Part shown: piece after piece, positions 44,540-57,786 of the stretch | Layout of the letters: every line of letters starts with the position of its first letter | Position numbering within the stretch: position 1 is the stretch's first letter | Assembly (NCBI GenBank): GCA_029891345.1 | Contig: CM056995.1 | Coordinates: 214,037,047 to 214,101,046, forward strand | Length of the DNA stretch: 64,000 nucleotides | Direction: 5' to 3' | From: Dryococelus australis | Lineage: Eukaryota > Arthropoda > Insecta > Phasmatodea > Phasmatidae | Made by a program: the position numbers and the translations under genes | The notes under the pieces: model-generated | What the model saw: only the letters and a program-made list of their open reading frames with translations | What the model was told of the DNA's origin: nothing | The model's database searches: none

Positions 44540-45550
44540 TGATATTTATTTTTGTTTATCTACTTGTGATGAAAAATATCGTGTTTCGGGATATTTAAAT
44601 TGTGCTGTACGCATTAATAAATGCGTTGACTATTTAAATAAACGGAAATTGGAACTGTACCGCAAAGATAGTTTATTAACTGTGTTCATGTTATAAGCTT
44701 GCACTGCTCTGACTCTCGTGATTGGAAATGACTCGTGATTGGCAGGCATCGAACTCGACATAAGAGAATTTAAAGTATTCAATCCTCTTTATGCCGCTAC
44801 CGCGAGCAGGCTGCCATCTTACGCCGTTATGTTGTGTTGCAGCCGATCCCGTACACAAGTGCGGGTTCAATTTTTTTATTGTTATTTCTTACGGTGATTG
44901 TAGCCGGGTTTTTATTTTCCATTGTAAATGGACTACACATTGAAATCATTTCTGGGGAAACTCCAAGCTTCGCTGATGCGTGATGCCTTGAATCACTGTT
45001 TTAGGGATTTACTTCTTTGATGGCGCTGGAACTCTGGCTTGGTGCATAATGTTTGGCTACACTTGTACAGTGTTTTTGCAATTTAACATATTTTCGTGAA
45101 TAAATATTACATTACGTAAGCCTACATATGTTTCACTCGTTTTACCCCACAATTTCCCTCATCTTCATAGCCCTGCCCGCTATTGTACAGTTATATTTAC
45201 TGTGGTTAGTACTCACCTCATCATTCACCCTTAAGCGTACAAAAGTCAATCGATTTGACAACACCACACACACACATGCAATAAACACCGCACACGTATT
45301 GTAAATTAACGTTTCACATGCTATAATAGGAAATAAACACACGTATTTTCGCACAATTGTTAAATTTACACGTTTAATGGGATTAATTGCAATAAAACAC
45401 GCTTTTACACACCATTTTGAACAGCTACTACCGTTATGCACATCACACTACTTCAGGCTCTTCACACAATGCACTGTGACGTAAACGTTTGAAGAACGCT
45501 AATGCTCTCCAATCATTGGTGACCGGTATTTCTAATACATGGCGTTATAG
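44540..45550. other. Gene-free stretch
   Basis: No domain-bearing frame is seen. Short frames such as 45,142-45,441 show no family features. Confidence 0.45.
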
Positions 45551-45562
45551 AGCACCTGGGTA

Positions 45563-45833
45563 CAGGGCCGTCGACAAGATTTCTGGGCCCCTATGCAAGT
45601 AAGTGTTCGGGGCTCCATACCATCCCAAAGCCACCCCCTTTTTTCCCCTTTTTGTTTTTCCAAGTTACAAATAATATACTTCTGAATCAACCTGCTGACT
45701 AATAACATGCAATTTTTTGTGTGTTTACATAAAGATACACAAATAAATTTTTCAAAATCCAACCACCAATGCTGGGCCCCTATGCATTTGCCCCCCCTCC
45801 CTCCCAACCCTTCCCACCACGCCGATGGCCCTG
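45563..45833. mobile_element. Non-autonomous hAT element (MITE), 271 bp
   Basis: It starts CAGGGCCGTCG and ends, read inverted, CAGGGCCATCGGCG. The flanks carry an exact 8-bp duplication CCTGGGTA (45,555-45,562 and 45,834-45,841). The length of the duplication and CAGGG ends are diagnostic of hAT. Internal blocks TGGGCCCCTATGCA occur near both ends. It has no coding capacity. Confidence 0.92.
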
Positions 45834-45841
45834 CCTGGGTA

Positions 45842-48340
45842 TAAACACAGTTTATGAACAAATGTTTTATTATATGTGTATTTATTTTAATAACCTTACG
45901 TGGTGCACTCCTCTCGTGAATATAGACACGGCAAGCCTTGAGTAATTCACCAGCATAATATAATCTTCCGACACTGTGATACCTGTGTTGTATACCTGTA
46001 TAACCTCAACGTTGCGGCTTAAATATATATCCGAAAATGAAGTTTTATACATTAAAGATTCTTTTCATATGGTATTCTTACATGTAATACAGTTATTCGA
46101 CCCGATATAAATATATTCTACGTAAATTATACATGTTTTATAGCATAAACACAGCAATATTCATAACCCTCCTCCCCATCATATTTTTTTTTTACAGAAA
46201 ACTGATTTAAGTCCCTCCAAAATTCCTAGTAATTATGATTACTTATAATCTTATCTAACATATCCAGGTATTATTTTTCCTATTTTTGAAAAAGCCCTTG
46301 CCTATTCTTAAGAATTACCCTGATATGTGACGAGATGACATTTGGCAACAAGATTGTCACAACTCAAAAACTGGCATATTTGTGTTGGCATAGAATGAAT
46401 CACTGTGAGGGACAATTTTAAATGCTACAGAAGCACACCGCTTGATGTGTTGTATGTATTGTGAAATGAGTACCTAACAAAACTATAGCAGTTCAGAACC
46501 TATGAATGACGCTCCTGAAAAATCACCAATTTGGAGTTTTGACACTTTTGTCACAAATGAACATAATAGTAAAAACACAATATTTGTACACCCATCATTT
46601 TTTCTAACAAAAATTTCCAAGAAAATGTTGGGCTTGTATTAATTTTATGATTTGGCACCATTGTGTGTACGCTCACTGTAGTAGTCTTAAAACAATAAAG
46701 CCTTGTAGCTTGTTTATATTTACCATTTTCTCCAAAATAAAATCTAGTAACTGCAGCAGACAACATTTAATTAAAATTTATACAATTTCTTACTTGTAGG
46801 CCTAATTTGTTTTTTGAGTATATCAGTTTGTAAATGCACCTCGGAGGAAAATTAAATACTATGCAAGCATATAATTTTGCACCAAATGCAAAGAGAATTA
46901 TTGTTAAAAATTGAGCTGTACAACTGCCTTTGAAGAGCCCATAAAAACAACAAATTTGTACTTGTATAAATCTGCAACAAACTATTAAGTGAATGTATTT
47001 AGTACAATTTAATTTACCAACAATTACAAGATATTACTGATTAATGAAAGCTAACTGGAAAGGAACTTAAAGTAATGCGATTATAAACGTGTAGTGAATT
47101 ACAAATTTAATGAAGACAGTTTATGTGGGAATCTTTAATAGTTAAAAATGATGCATTCAATGAATTTTAACATCAAATTCCCTTGAACAAAACATGAACA
47201 CTAGTACTAATTCTTACCTGCCTTAGAAGAAGTTGCCAGATATTTAGTTAGCCTGTTTTATAAGCTTTAACACCCTGAGAGTTTTGCAAAAAGCGTAACC
47301 CAATCTGAAACTTGGAAGTATTATCAGGGCATGCAAGCCAGGAGGGCTTAATCCTAAATTTAACATGAACCTATACATACAATAAACTTAATTAACTTAA
47401 TCACAAACGCTAAATTTACACCACACTTTAAAACTAATCTTACACTAACAATACTTGGGATCTCCTTGCCCTGCAGGAATGAAAACTTGAACGTTGTAAT
47501 ACCTACACAATCATACAGGACCCCAGATACAGGACCCCTCGCCTAACACTAAACTAGTTTAAGTTAAATCAAATTGGACTGCTTCTGCCTCGGTCGACAA
47601 AAGGCATCCTTGGGTAAAGTTCTTGGTTCTCGCCTCTATTCTCGATGGCATCCTTATAGCAAAAAGCTCTGAATAACACCTAGAGACTGTTTTGACAACA
47701 ATGTGTGCCTGCTGGAGGAGGGGAACTTGTTGATCAAATGCGTTAGATTTTCGCGGTGTGCAAGCACTGGGAAGATCCCATTTCACAAGGCAGAGCTTGC
47801 ATACATGAGCAATAACTGTTGACTTTTGTAACAATTGCTCCTTAGCATCCGTGGTAAACCAGGGCCCAAGTGAAACGGTAAACACACAACTTCATTGTCA
47901 TGCAGCTCTGGCTTTGGGGAACGTAATCTTGTCCCTCTTGGCAAGCGAAAGAATTCCAAAACAGCTATCCTTGGAACGGCAGCTAAAATTAGAAATGTGG
48001 AATATTCTAAAATGCGACAATATTTGTCTTGTGTTATAGTTAATCCTATCGAGCAGTCTGAAACTAGCGTATAAAATTAAAGCATGAATTGGCAGTGTAT
48101 TTGAGCTGTTTTTAGCATCTAGCTTATTTTTGAATTAATACAACATATTGATCTATATTTTGTGATTTGTAATGTTTAACCGCAACTTTTTAACTCCTGT
48201 GATAATTATAGCACCAATGTTGCCTTTCTGTATTTAATGGTGTCATGATGCTAGTTTAAGTTGATGCCTCTTACTTAGTACATTTATTTTTGACTGTATA
48301 AATATTATTGGTAAACATATTTTCAGGTTTCTTTAGAATA
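45842..48340. other. Gene-free AT-rich stretch
   Basis: No recognisable gene. The 108-codon frame at 47,559-47,885 (minus) ends in a plausible but unrecognised sequence, and I cannot support it as a gene. Confidence 0.45.
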
Positions 48341-48349
48341 TTTCAGGGA

Positions 48350-49110
48350 TAGTATGGTTCATTTCATGTAAGTGGAGTAAATTTTGACAGTTATAGAAAT
48401 TTAATACAACACCGACGGATCCTTCTGACTACAGTTGTTCTGTCAATGAGGAAAACATTTGTAAACAAATGCTACCCTGCATGTGTACAATTTTTAATCA
48501 CACATTTATCTCACTTCTTTTTACAGCTGTCACTGAAATACTGATGTTAGCTGATTTCAGTCCAATACATACTCACTGTAGGATATTACAGCTAGGTTAA
48601 AATAATACTCTGTTTATTTTGCTGCACAGGATGGGAATCCAGTTTGTCTTTCATGAGGCGACAGTGTTCTGTGGCACTTGGTTACGAGACAGTATTAATT
48701 TCAGTTGCATATTGTTTTGATGGACAAAGGGAAATATGATATTGCTTGTACAAAATTATTCAAACTGCATTTTGGAAAGTTTAATGACTTCGCCGAAAGA
48801 CAAAATTAAATAAATTTGTAGCTATTTGTTCCACTGTAAGTCATGAACATGAACATTTTCAGAAAAAAAATAAACCTTGCACACAGAAATCATTGGATTT
48901 TCATTACAAAAAAAAATATTTACAAATTTTTTTAACCCTAGAAAATATTTGTAGTTGTTTTAAGCCACGTGAATTTAAAATGTTCTCTAACTGTTTCAAA
49001 ATACATTATTTACAAAACACACCAACTTTCAGTTTGTAATTTGTAATCGCAAAACCTTAACACACTTTTGCTTTCACAGTTCATGAACAATTAGGCCTAC
49101 TTCACTAAAT
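48350..49110. repeat. Dispersed repeat copy 2
   Basis: Direct-orientation match to 37,740-38,620, about 10.6 kb away. Shared blocks are GAGTAAATTTTGACAGTTA, GTAGGATATTACAGCTAGGTT and TTCAGTTGCATATTGTTTTG. Divergence is high, with many small indels. Confidence 0.65.
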
Positions 49111-49119
49111 ACAACACTC

Positions 49120-50300
49120 ATCCTGTTTTCTGATGGCGTATTCCAATTACTGCACTGGGCTGCATTCAGTGTGCACCGGCCAAGTGCTGCCTGTTCCAAT
49201 TACTGGAAACTGCAGTGAGTACAATTGATTTTTCATGTTCCAATTGCGAGCTGCAATGAAAAAGTTCACACTGAGTGCAGCTTTTACTTCGCTGTCTCTG
49301 GAGCCAGTGCGGCAGTTTCAGTGTAATATGGTGGCGATCTGTGCTTATGTAAACAACGAGAAAATTAGTGCTATTTTGGGAATTCCACAATATATAACAG
49401 TTCGGGATCTGGAGGATATTTAATATGGGACAGAAATATGTTGGTATATTGACAATATCGTTTTGTCTTTACAGCAACAATGAGGTTGATTTCACCCAGT
49501 GAATCGTGCATACACTTGCCCACAAGTTGTTTGCAGTGTATTTTACTTTAGGTAATTTGCAACCTGAATGAAAAAGCACGCTGGGAAGCATAACTTTGTT
49601 GCTTCTTTGCAAGAGTACATATTTGAATAAATTTGGTTGGAATGCTGTGCTGCATGTCCTTGTTGATGTCTTAAGATATCTACAAAAGAATGGACATTCA
49701 TACCATAGAAATGTTAAGGCATGTGTAAATATGGTATTGTTGTGATAATTTAGGTTCCCATTTGGTTGGAGAGTTCCTAACTAGTTTTAATGCAGTTGAT
49801 TTTTATCGTTACTGTGCCATTACCTCTAAAGAATTTCAAGCAATTCCGTATGCTGTTAATAGCTTGTGCACAGCAGGAGAAGTATGACAATTCTGTATCG
49901 AGGTGTGTAGGAACAGGACTGAGTTCTGTCAAAGGAATAAAGAAACCCAGTTTAACACAATTGGTAAGTTTCATGTGTGTAATCCAAAATTTCCTCCATG
50001 TTGCAGGTAATAAGAGGGTGGCCAACACTGATATTTTCCTAATGGGGAGTGTTATTATTGCGAATGTGCCCTTAGGTTGAAGATCCCGATAACATAAAAC
50101 AATGTTCCACGAATTGTACTTTCATCTCGCCTGGTTTCTGATATTAGTGTTAAAAGTATTAATATTTAATGTATGCACAAAGTGTCCTATATATTTGTCA
50201 CTCGACTTTGCATAAGGAATCGCCTCATGAAGTTTGTCGGTCGAATTCTGCCCCACCGCATAGATTACTTTAATGTCAGTTAAATAAAAATAAAATCAGC
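49120..50300. other. Stretch without a supportable gene
   Basis: Open frames at 49,235-49,423 and 49,790-50,080 (plus) are short and unrecognised. They might include degraded exons of the family whose exon lies at 53,461, but I cannot show it. Confidence 0.35.
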
Positions 50301-50304
50301 TGTC

Positions 50305-53300
50305 TAAGGGCCAGTTTTACAATGCCTGTTTAAAGTATCAGTTATCTGACAAAAAGATACATTTAAACATAAGTTTTAACCGTTGGTTAGTCTTCTACTG
50401 TTTCTCAACACATCCTTCCCAGTGAAGAATGTGCTGTTTAGTTAAGTGCTGGTAAAAATAAATCTGACAACCATGCAGTGACATTTTGGTTAACGATTGG
50501 CTGCCATCAGGTTGTCACCTGGGGCCGTATTCAGAAACTAATCGTTAAAACACTTATAAAGTCTCATTAGTCATGGTTTAACTAATCCAGTTCTAACCTG
50601 TGATTATGGCTGAATAAGATTTAATATTCAGAAACAACTTTCCAACATCTTTAGACCATGTTTTATCAGTGATTAACTAGTCACAGTTTAAGCTCCGTTG
50701 AAGACTTGGCAGTATCGCAAAACTATCGGTTGCCATGGCATTTAGTTTGGCGTCATTCTCGGAATATGAATTATTTGGTATAATATGAGTACATATTATT
50801 TTATGGTATTACGTTCGGTATGGTTTGTTTAGTTATTGAAGGTAAGTGTGATCAGAGAAAAATTATTAGAGGGCAGTGAACAGAAAAACAAATGTTTGTG
50901 ATTGAATTCAAGAACGATTATTGGCAACAGAATAAATAAATGTGCATAATATTATACGTCCATAATACACAAATGAGCCATAACGGATAACTTAAACAGC
51001 TCATTTTAAGAAATAATATTATTTAGAAACATATTACTAATTTTAAATGAAAACAATATCTTAGAACGAGCAACATATTTGTGAATTGTAGGTAGTTTGA
51101 AGCGCATCAGTATATTGCACTTAATTTTAATGAGTTTGCGTTAGCGAACAATTAAAACACTTTATTACATGTAAAGTAAAACATATGCAGGATGTTGTTT
51201 TGTGGTCCAGTAATCGTTTATTTAAAATGGTCATAAATATTGAAATTTTTTTGTGTTCGTATTCAAACTTCTGAATGAACACTAAAATCTGTAAGACAGT
51301 TATACTTACAAAATACGTTAATTAAATATTGTTATGTTTCCGGCTTCGGCATATGCATGAACTAATATTGAAGTTGATATTTCGTTAATAAAAACAAAGG
51401 CATTAAGTGTAATGTCGTGGGATGTATTATTTACTCAACAATTTGAGTATCGAAAACCTAAAATCTGCCACCGCCATGTTTAATAAAAGTTAGTAAGGCG
51501 TTAAACTACCCCCTACCAAATTCAAAGTAAACCATGTCTAATTAAATACTGACTAGAATAATCACATCTAATATCACCTTCTGAATACTAATATGCTATG
51601 CGAGTTGACGAACTATGGTGATTATAAACCACAACTATTGTTTAGACCAAGTTTATATTGACTCTGAATGCGGCCCTGCTGTTTGTTGTGCTGGTTAAAT
51701 CATGTGTGTTAATAAACATGGTAGGGCCTAGGAAGCGCTAGTTAATTACGACGCAATAGAGTAACATGTAAATAATTTGTAAACATATACAGTAATGCCA
51801 TGATTCACAATGCAACTCTTGCTGAACTACCAGAAGATAAAGGAATTACATCGACTGGAATGACAGCATCAAAATGGCTTTGGATTTTCGAACTTCCCGC
51901 CAAAACGCATAAGTTTTAGTCTTCGTATTTACAAAAACTACATTTTTATTGCAATAGTAATTCCACTTGTAATAGCGCCTGTCTTCAGTACTCCCACTCC
52001 CGACCACTCTAATCGGCCTTCGAAGGCTTAAAAGACGGATTATTGAGTTTTGAAATGTGCATTTCTTCCATATAAATGTATTGGAACTTGTGACGTCAAA
52101 CCATCAAAATGGCCTGGTGAGAGTACTCGGTATATATAGGCTACTGTAGGAAATGTAATGCCAACTGCTGACATCTAGTGGCGAACCCATGGAATGGCAA
52201 TAAACAACTCGACTAACATTCACGTATGTAGCTGTAGAAGATATTTTAGCTGAAAATTACATACCAGACAACATTACTTAGTTTTGTATATAAAAACAAC
52301 AATCTTAAATAGTATTTCTTTACAACATATTTTAAATCCCCCAAAATAATAGCGTCAGGAAGCAGAAAATCATGAAATGTGATCGAACATTGTCATTTAT
52401 AAATGCCGAAGCTTGCATTTAACTTTTGTATTCGCATACAACTAATAAAGCCAACTTATTCTACATCATATAACAATTAATATCCAACATTCCAAATTCA
52501 ATATAACGTATATCATTGCCATATACTACAGTAATTATAATCATCACCGCAAATATAGTAACGGACAAAAGAAAATTAGGTTAGGCCTAAAATTCACGTT
52601 TGTACGTCGTAGTGGTGTTATAATTTTGAATAAAAATACTAATAAAGCCTCTTATGCTACTTAAAAATGTTTTCCTGTGTCTTAGATACCTTATTTTTAA
52701 AGTATGTTTGTGGAAAATAAAGTACTTGTGCTTTCGGAACAACTGACTTCATTGCATTATAGTGTTGCAAGAAAAAAACTATGACTATATTATATACGGT
52801 TAAACACATATTAAATAATGGTTTATAGGCAGGTATAATAGTTTTTGGCATAATTTATTCTTGTAATTTAACTAGGCTATTTTAATGCGGATTTTCAGGG
52901 AAAGCAGTATTATCATTTTTTCTTTTCTTTCGTTTACATTCCGGCTGATTTTGTAGAGAAGAGGAGAAAGTATTTTTTTGAAAATTATATTATTATAATC
53001 GTTATAGACACAATCACTTCTCGTGACAGCATGGTGCAATGCGTAGTGACTATTTTTGTCCTAAATAAATAATTTACTGTGTGTTTTTTTGTTATACAGT
53101 TTCTCCCTTTCAATATTTATTTCATGTAATCAACACCTGTGTCATCATCTCCACATAACCAATCAAAATTTGCTTTCTACGTGAGAAACGTTTTAGATAT
53201 TCAAACATAACATCACATCAGTCAAGACTGACCACCAGATTTCTTGTAAACGTTCTGATTAGCCCGTCAATTGGAACCTATTCTTGTGTTTAAGATAACC

Positions 53301-53401
53301 ATTGGTTACCTTACGCATAAATAAAAATCTCAACAACCAAGACTTAATTATTAATCAGACCTTATTCGAAACAAAACCAGACATTTTGAAACCAGCCCTT
53401 A
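50305..53401. mobile_element. Harbinger-like non-autonomous element, ~3.1 kb
   Basis: The ends are inverted: TAAGGGCCAGTTTTACAATGCCTG on the left, and on the right (reversed) TAAGGGCTGGTTTCAAAATGTCTG. Both are followed inward by an AACCxxTGGTTA-type palindrome. TWA trinucleotides (TAA and TTA) flank GGGC at either side, which fits the Harbinger target preference, though they are not identical. No transposase is inside. A second element is nested at 50,521-51,676. Confidence 0.55.
50521..51676. mobile_element. Nested Harbinger-like non-autonomous element, ~1.16 kb
   Basis: The left end is GGGGCCGTATTCAGAAACTA and the right end, reversed, GGGCCGCATTCAGAGTCAAT. The GGGCCGTATTC terminus is common among insect Harbinger MITEs. 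AT-rich interior without coding capacity. It lies inside the 50,305-53,401 element. Confidence 0.6.
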
Positions 53402-53460
53402 AACTTATAATTTAATAGTTTTATGGGTACTAAGATATTTGTGCTATTGCCTTGTTTCAG

Positions 53461-53626
53461 GAACATCTCCATACATTGCACAAAAGTTTGTTTTGTTTGT
53501 TGATGGAAAGATGTTTCTGGAAACATCTGATATAGTGAGTGCTGTTTCTGTGGTATTTGAAGCTTTTTTTGTCTTCAATATTCAATACCTTGTGACACAC
53601 TCCAGCACATTGGAATTAATTGATAG
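53461..53626 (+). CDS. Internal exon of an uncharacterised arthropod family (SAMD3-like C-terminal domain)
   Basis: A clean exon lies between TTGTTTCAG and GATAG/GTATGT. It reads SPYIAQKFVLFVDGKMFLET and VVFEAFFVFNIQYLV, ending THSSTLELIDR. The pattern (hydrophobic-FVDG, then about 25 residues, FxxxFVFNxxY) is one I recall from the C-terminal part of many uncharacterised or SAMD3-like arthropod proteins. Function is unknown. The reading frame is unbroken. The exon starts only 60 bases after the right end of the Harbinger-like element, which would sit in the preceding intron. Neighbouring exons were not found. Confidence 0.45.
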
Positions 53627-53639
53627 GTATGTTATTAAA

Positions 53640-55490
53640 CTCTTAAATTTCTACTGTGTAATTAGTAGACAGCTGTATCAATGTTAAATTAAGTTCACAC
53701 AAGTGAAAATAAAACATAGAAGTTAATCAACATCTCTTTATCAATCGCTATGTTTCCATGCCTTTTTTCAAAACTATTTCAGCATACTTACTGTACACAA
53801 TATGCTTTTGTAAATGGTATTCAAATCGAATTGAGTCTCGAGATCATTAAAAAAAAGTAAGTTCGGATTGTATTAAGTTGGTTGTGAATTGTCGTGCAAA
53901 CGCATATTTTACTGAAATCATATTGAAAACTAATGCGCATAATATCCGGTTACATTTGTGTAACAACTTCAATACAAACTTAATACAAACTGATGCATTG
54001 GGACACAATACTATTTTTCTCGTTTTCATTTTACGTCTAGCAGAAACAAACTATATGCAGTTCTCGACTTTCATACATTCGAGACTCGTACAACTTGCTC
54101 TTTCATACATGATATATTATTATTACCTCTAAATCAACTTTCATACGACCGATTTGGTCTCTCATACATCTTACAACCCACCAACATATTGATATAGCAC
54201 TGTTAGTTGCCATCTTAACACTGCCTACCACGTTTCCCAGCCTTCGTGGACCATATGTTATGAATGTTTAGGTATGGCTGTCATATTGGCACAATACAAA
54301 TGAGTGCTTCTGTTAAAATAATATAAGAATCTCTGAAAAACTTTTACATAGTATTTACAACGTACAAAATAAAATGTTACATTTGTACAACAATTTTGCA
54401 GAAAGTAGGAAGCATATTCAATTATTACCTTATTTAATCACATAGTACTTACAATCAAATATGTATACATGTGTTGAAAATCAACAATTTAGGTAAGAAA
54501 GTATTGAACATGTACATTTATTTGTGATGTTCAATGAAATACTCGGTTAAAATAACAATTTTATCAATTAAACATATTGTCATTCTACCAAAATTATGTT
54601 TTTTTTCTAATTTTTTTTAAAATTTTCTTGTAATTTTGGAACAGAACCCCTCTTATTAAATGCATATGATTCAACTTTCATACATTGAACTTTCACACAT
54701 TTTTTCAGGAACACATTATATATGAAAGTAGAGGACTGCCTTTAGTAGATAAAACATTATTGTTTTTGGTACGCCTTTAATTTTACATCGGCAAAATTAT
54801 TTATTTCACTGTGGCCAACAAAACTTCAGGTAGACTGACTTATATATTTACTTATTTTAGCCATGATCGAAGATTGTAGTATACATAATCGCAATAAGGC
54901 CATAATAACAGTTTTGAAATAATTTTAAATTTGGATCCAAGATTTGCATACATATATAGTACTCGCTCAGGATTGAGTCTGGAAAATACTGAAATTGTTT
55001 TGAAAATAATATGGAAACGTAGCAAATGTTATTTTGATGGCTCACATGTTTGGTAATGCTGTTAGATCTGTCGCGTGCACACTGCTTTTAGAGTGGGAAG
55101 ATAATAAATAACACTGCACAAAATCTGCCCACATAAATACATAAGCTATCTAACTTCGGAGCTGAGTCACAAACTCGTCATGTTGGTTTAGGATTCCAGC
55201 TAGGGCCTGGTGTCGGCCACGTTGAGGCTGCGGTGGATGTTTGTTGATGGCTGCTTGGGGAGTTGAACCCCTGACTCTTAGCGTTAATGCAAGTTGGTAG
55301 CGTACGGTAGATCTGCGAGTGGTTTGTTTAGTAAAGGATGAAGTTTACATAGACCAGCGTCACAAAGGAAATGCCATACTGTTTACAGGGAGGTATCACA
55401 TTGGGGTGCTTTCCCTGTGTAAAAACGGAGGCGTGTAGGCTGGCGTACGTGTATAAAGTCTGGTGTGGATAAAGCAGTACTAGGGCGATG
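53640..55490. other. Gene-free AT-rich stretch
   Basis: No domain-bearing frame or clear repeat. Confidence 0.45.
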
Positions 55491-55521
55491 CCTTACCTTG
55501 GATACCCCTGGGCGCTGAGCT

Positions 55522-55860
55522 CTAGCTGGTGGTGAGTGACTGGCGGCTTGCAGATGGCTGCTGAACAGTGGCCGACACTGGCTGCGGTGAAGTCGTGGCC
55601 AGGTAGTAGTTCAAGCTAAAGTTTGGTACTAAGTATGGAGGATAGGCGGCGAGAACTGGGTCGTAACCTAATAAGGAATCTTGGTATTGAGTAATTAACA
55701 AGTGTATGATGTGAGTTTTACTACATGTCTGAGTAGGTAATTCGAATAATGGTGCCGGGGTGTCTACTTGTTTTTCTGCTAATTCTAGAATCTTATTAAC
55801 CAAGTTTTGTACAACAAGTCTGCATTTATGTTTTATACAATCTTTACGGTTGTATGACAT
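55522..55860 (-). CDS. Hypothetical ORF (112 aa), possible internal exon
   Basis: The frame reads MSYNRKDCIKHKCRLVVQNL...KILELAEKQ, then PAPLFELPTQTCSKTHIIHL, GYDPVLAAYPPYLVP and a Ser/Gln/Pro-rich tail. Composition is protein-like. A TTTTTTTAAG acceptor-like sequence lies just upstream, and a CCAAG/GTAAGG donor-like site lies at about 55,494, roughly 30 bases past the stop. The stop before the donor suggests a degraded exon or a terminal exon. No family is assigned. Confidence 0.35.
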   Translation of the reverse strand: MSYNRKDCIKHKCRLVVQNLVNKILELAEKQVDTPAPLFELPTQTCSKTHIIHLLITQYQDSLLGYDPVLAAYPPYLVPNFSLNYYLATTSPQPVSATVQQPSASRQSLTTS

Positions 55861-56579
55861 TGGAATGTCCTTAAAAAAATAATAGGTGATGGCTGGTGTA
55901 TCACGTCCTCCTGCCGTGTAGTGCTGTACACCTTACGTTCCACAAATTCACGCGCACCGATGTTCCTGCCTGGCTGTCTAAGGCGGTGGGTGGAAAGTAT
56001 GGTACGTAAATGAAACTTGCAGGGTAGCAGTGACAGGTAAGGTTTCACTGTGGGTTCAGTGGTCAGACCAATCCTCTCTACTTTCCTTCTGCCTTTTACA
56101 GTGGTGTGGCGGAGGTTGATGAACTCAGAGCAATGAATTCCATACGTGAAAAGTATTAACCTGCCTTGATGGCTTTCTCAGGTAAGGCACCTGTTATTCC
56201 TTTTCTAAACAAGAATTAATCTTGGCCAGGTGGGCCTGAATAGAATAAAGTGAAATATTATAAATCACAATGCCTTATAGGCTAATGAAATTAGGTAACC
56301 CTTATTCACAAGAAACAAAAAATTTAATTCAATGGTAGGAGCTTTTATTAAAACGCTACTTAAACAATGGGGCCACACTCTTCTAGGAATATATTTAAAA
56401 TTCACGTAAAAAAACAAGGGCGACTCTAAATCATGAGAAGGTCTCTTGAATAAAATGATATGAATATTACGTGATTGGTAGTAGCCACACTAACGAAATT
56501 AAATTAAAATTTAATTAACTCGGGAGCAGTTCTGAAGGAACATAATTAAAATATCACCAGAAGGGCACTGAAGAAGTGT

Positions 56580-57300
56580 GGTGGCTGTTGGGGATATTTA
56601 CCAGAAGGAACGTCATCAATGACGGGGGTCCAAGGAAGGGAAGTGATTGATGGCGTTGGCAGACCCTCTGGTGGTATCTGTGTCCAGAAGGCCTCTGGAG
56701 CTGGAGATCCCAAAGAGATGGAAGGCCCTCTGGACTCGGCATATTATCCAGAGCTGCTGGTGGACGTTGAAGTCGAGGACCCTCTGGAGTCTTGAGGCTA
56801 CCGACGCGGTGCAGAGGGTTCGAGCAGTTCGGCACCCTGTTTGTTTTACCTCGTGGCCTTTTCCAGCGGGAGACAGGGGCTAGTGCTTGTCCTCGTGGAG
56901 CTGACACATTCCAGTGGCCTCTTACACCGGTGGAGGTACAGCAGACTGCCCTGAGGCCAGGTCCTGCTGCCTCTTTTGTACTTATCAGTTCAGTTTGGGA
57001 GTGCTCCGAAGGCCGAGGGGGGAGCAAGCTCTGCCCTCTTGGGGGTTGATCTTGTGATGTCACACATAGGCGACCTTATTCTTATCTCTGCTGCGCTCGC
57101 TGCGAGGCTGCGAGGTGATGATGTGATCTGGCCAGCCTGCGCATCTTGATGGCAGTGAATGCTCCAGTGGGTGGCGCTTTGCTCTCCAGCGGCGGGATTG
57201 TGAAACACCGCTGCCGTCCTGGGGTAGCGGGTGATCCAAACTGTAGGGGAGGGATGACGCTGTTCATGCTCGTGATGTGTAGCTTCGCTTGTAGGAGCAC
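56580..57300. other. GC-rich block with CCCTCTGGAG-like motifs
   Basis: Much richer in GC than its surroundings. GACCCTCTGG, GGCCCTCTGG, AGGACCCTCTGGAG and TCTGGAG recur at irregular spacing. The 169-codon frame on minus (56,554-57,063) is Pro/Arg/Ser-rich and has no domain. It resembles a degraded minisatellite or an unknown element's promoter. Confidence 0.35.
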
Positions 57301-57786
57301 GTGTTCGATACTTAATATGGGGACTGTTCTCAAGGCGCTCGTGCAGACATGTGTCCTGTCTTAGTTTTTCCTTCCATCAGTGGTTTTGGACTGCCCATAA
57401 TGATTGTTGCATCCCAAGATGGGACGCAGTCGCAAGTAGAGTGCTACATAAATGCGCAGATGGCGTCACGTGTCAGATATTCCACTTGCAGAGTTACATT
57501 TTTATATTGTTATAAAGTAGCTGCTGTCACATCATATGTATATTTATTAATTTTTGGTTTATAACACCTGCATACACTGAATATTTTCAACTAACATCCA
57601 TAAGATAATACTAGAGGGCTCTGTTGAGAGTTAACTAGACGGAGGCATTGCTAGATTTATGGCACACTGTAGACATTTCCTCGTCAAAATTAGCCACATC
57701 CAACACCTCATTCCATATTCAGTTTACAATAACAAGAACATAGGCCGTTGAATATAGTGCCATAAATAGTGTGATTCATTCACACA

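Noticed and set aside
47559-47885. 108-codon minus-strand frame
   Set aside because: No recognisable family, splice structure or start context; kept only as part of a gene-free stretch.
56554-57063. 169-codon minus-strand ORF
   Set aside because: Pro/Arg/Ser-rich text in a GC-rich, motif-repeating block with no domain; probably open by composition.
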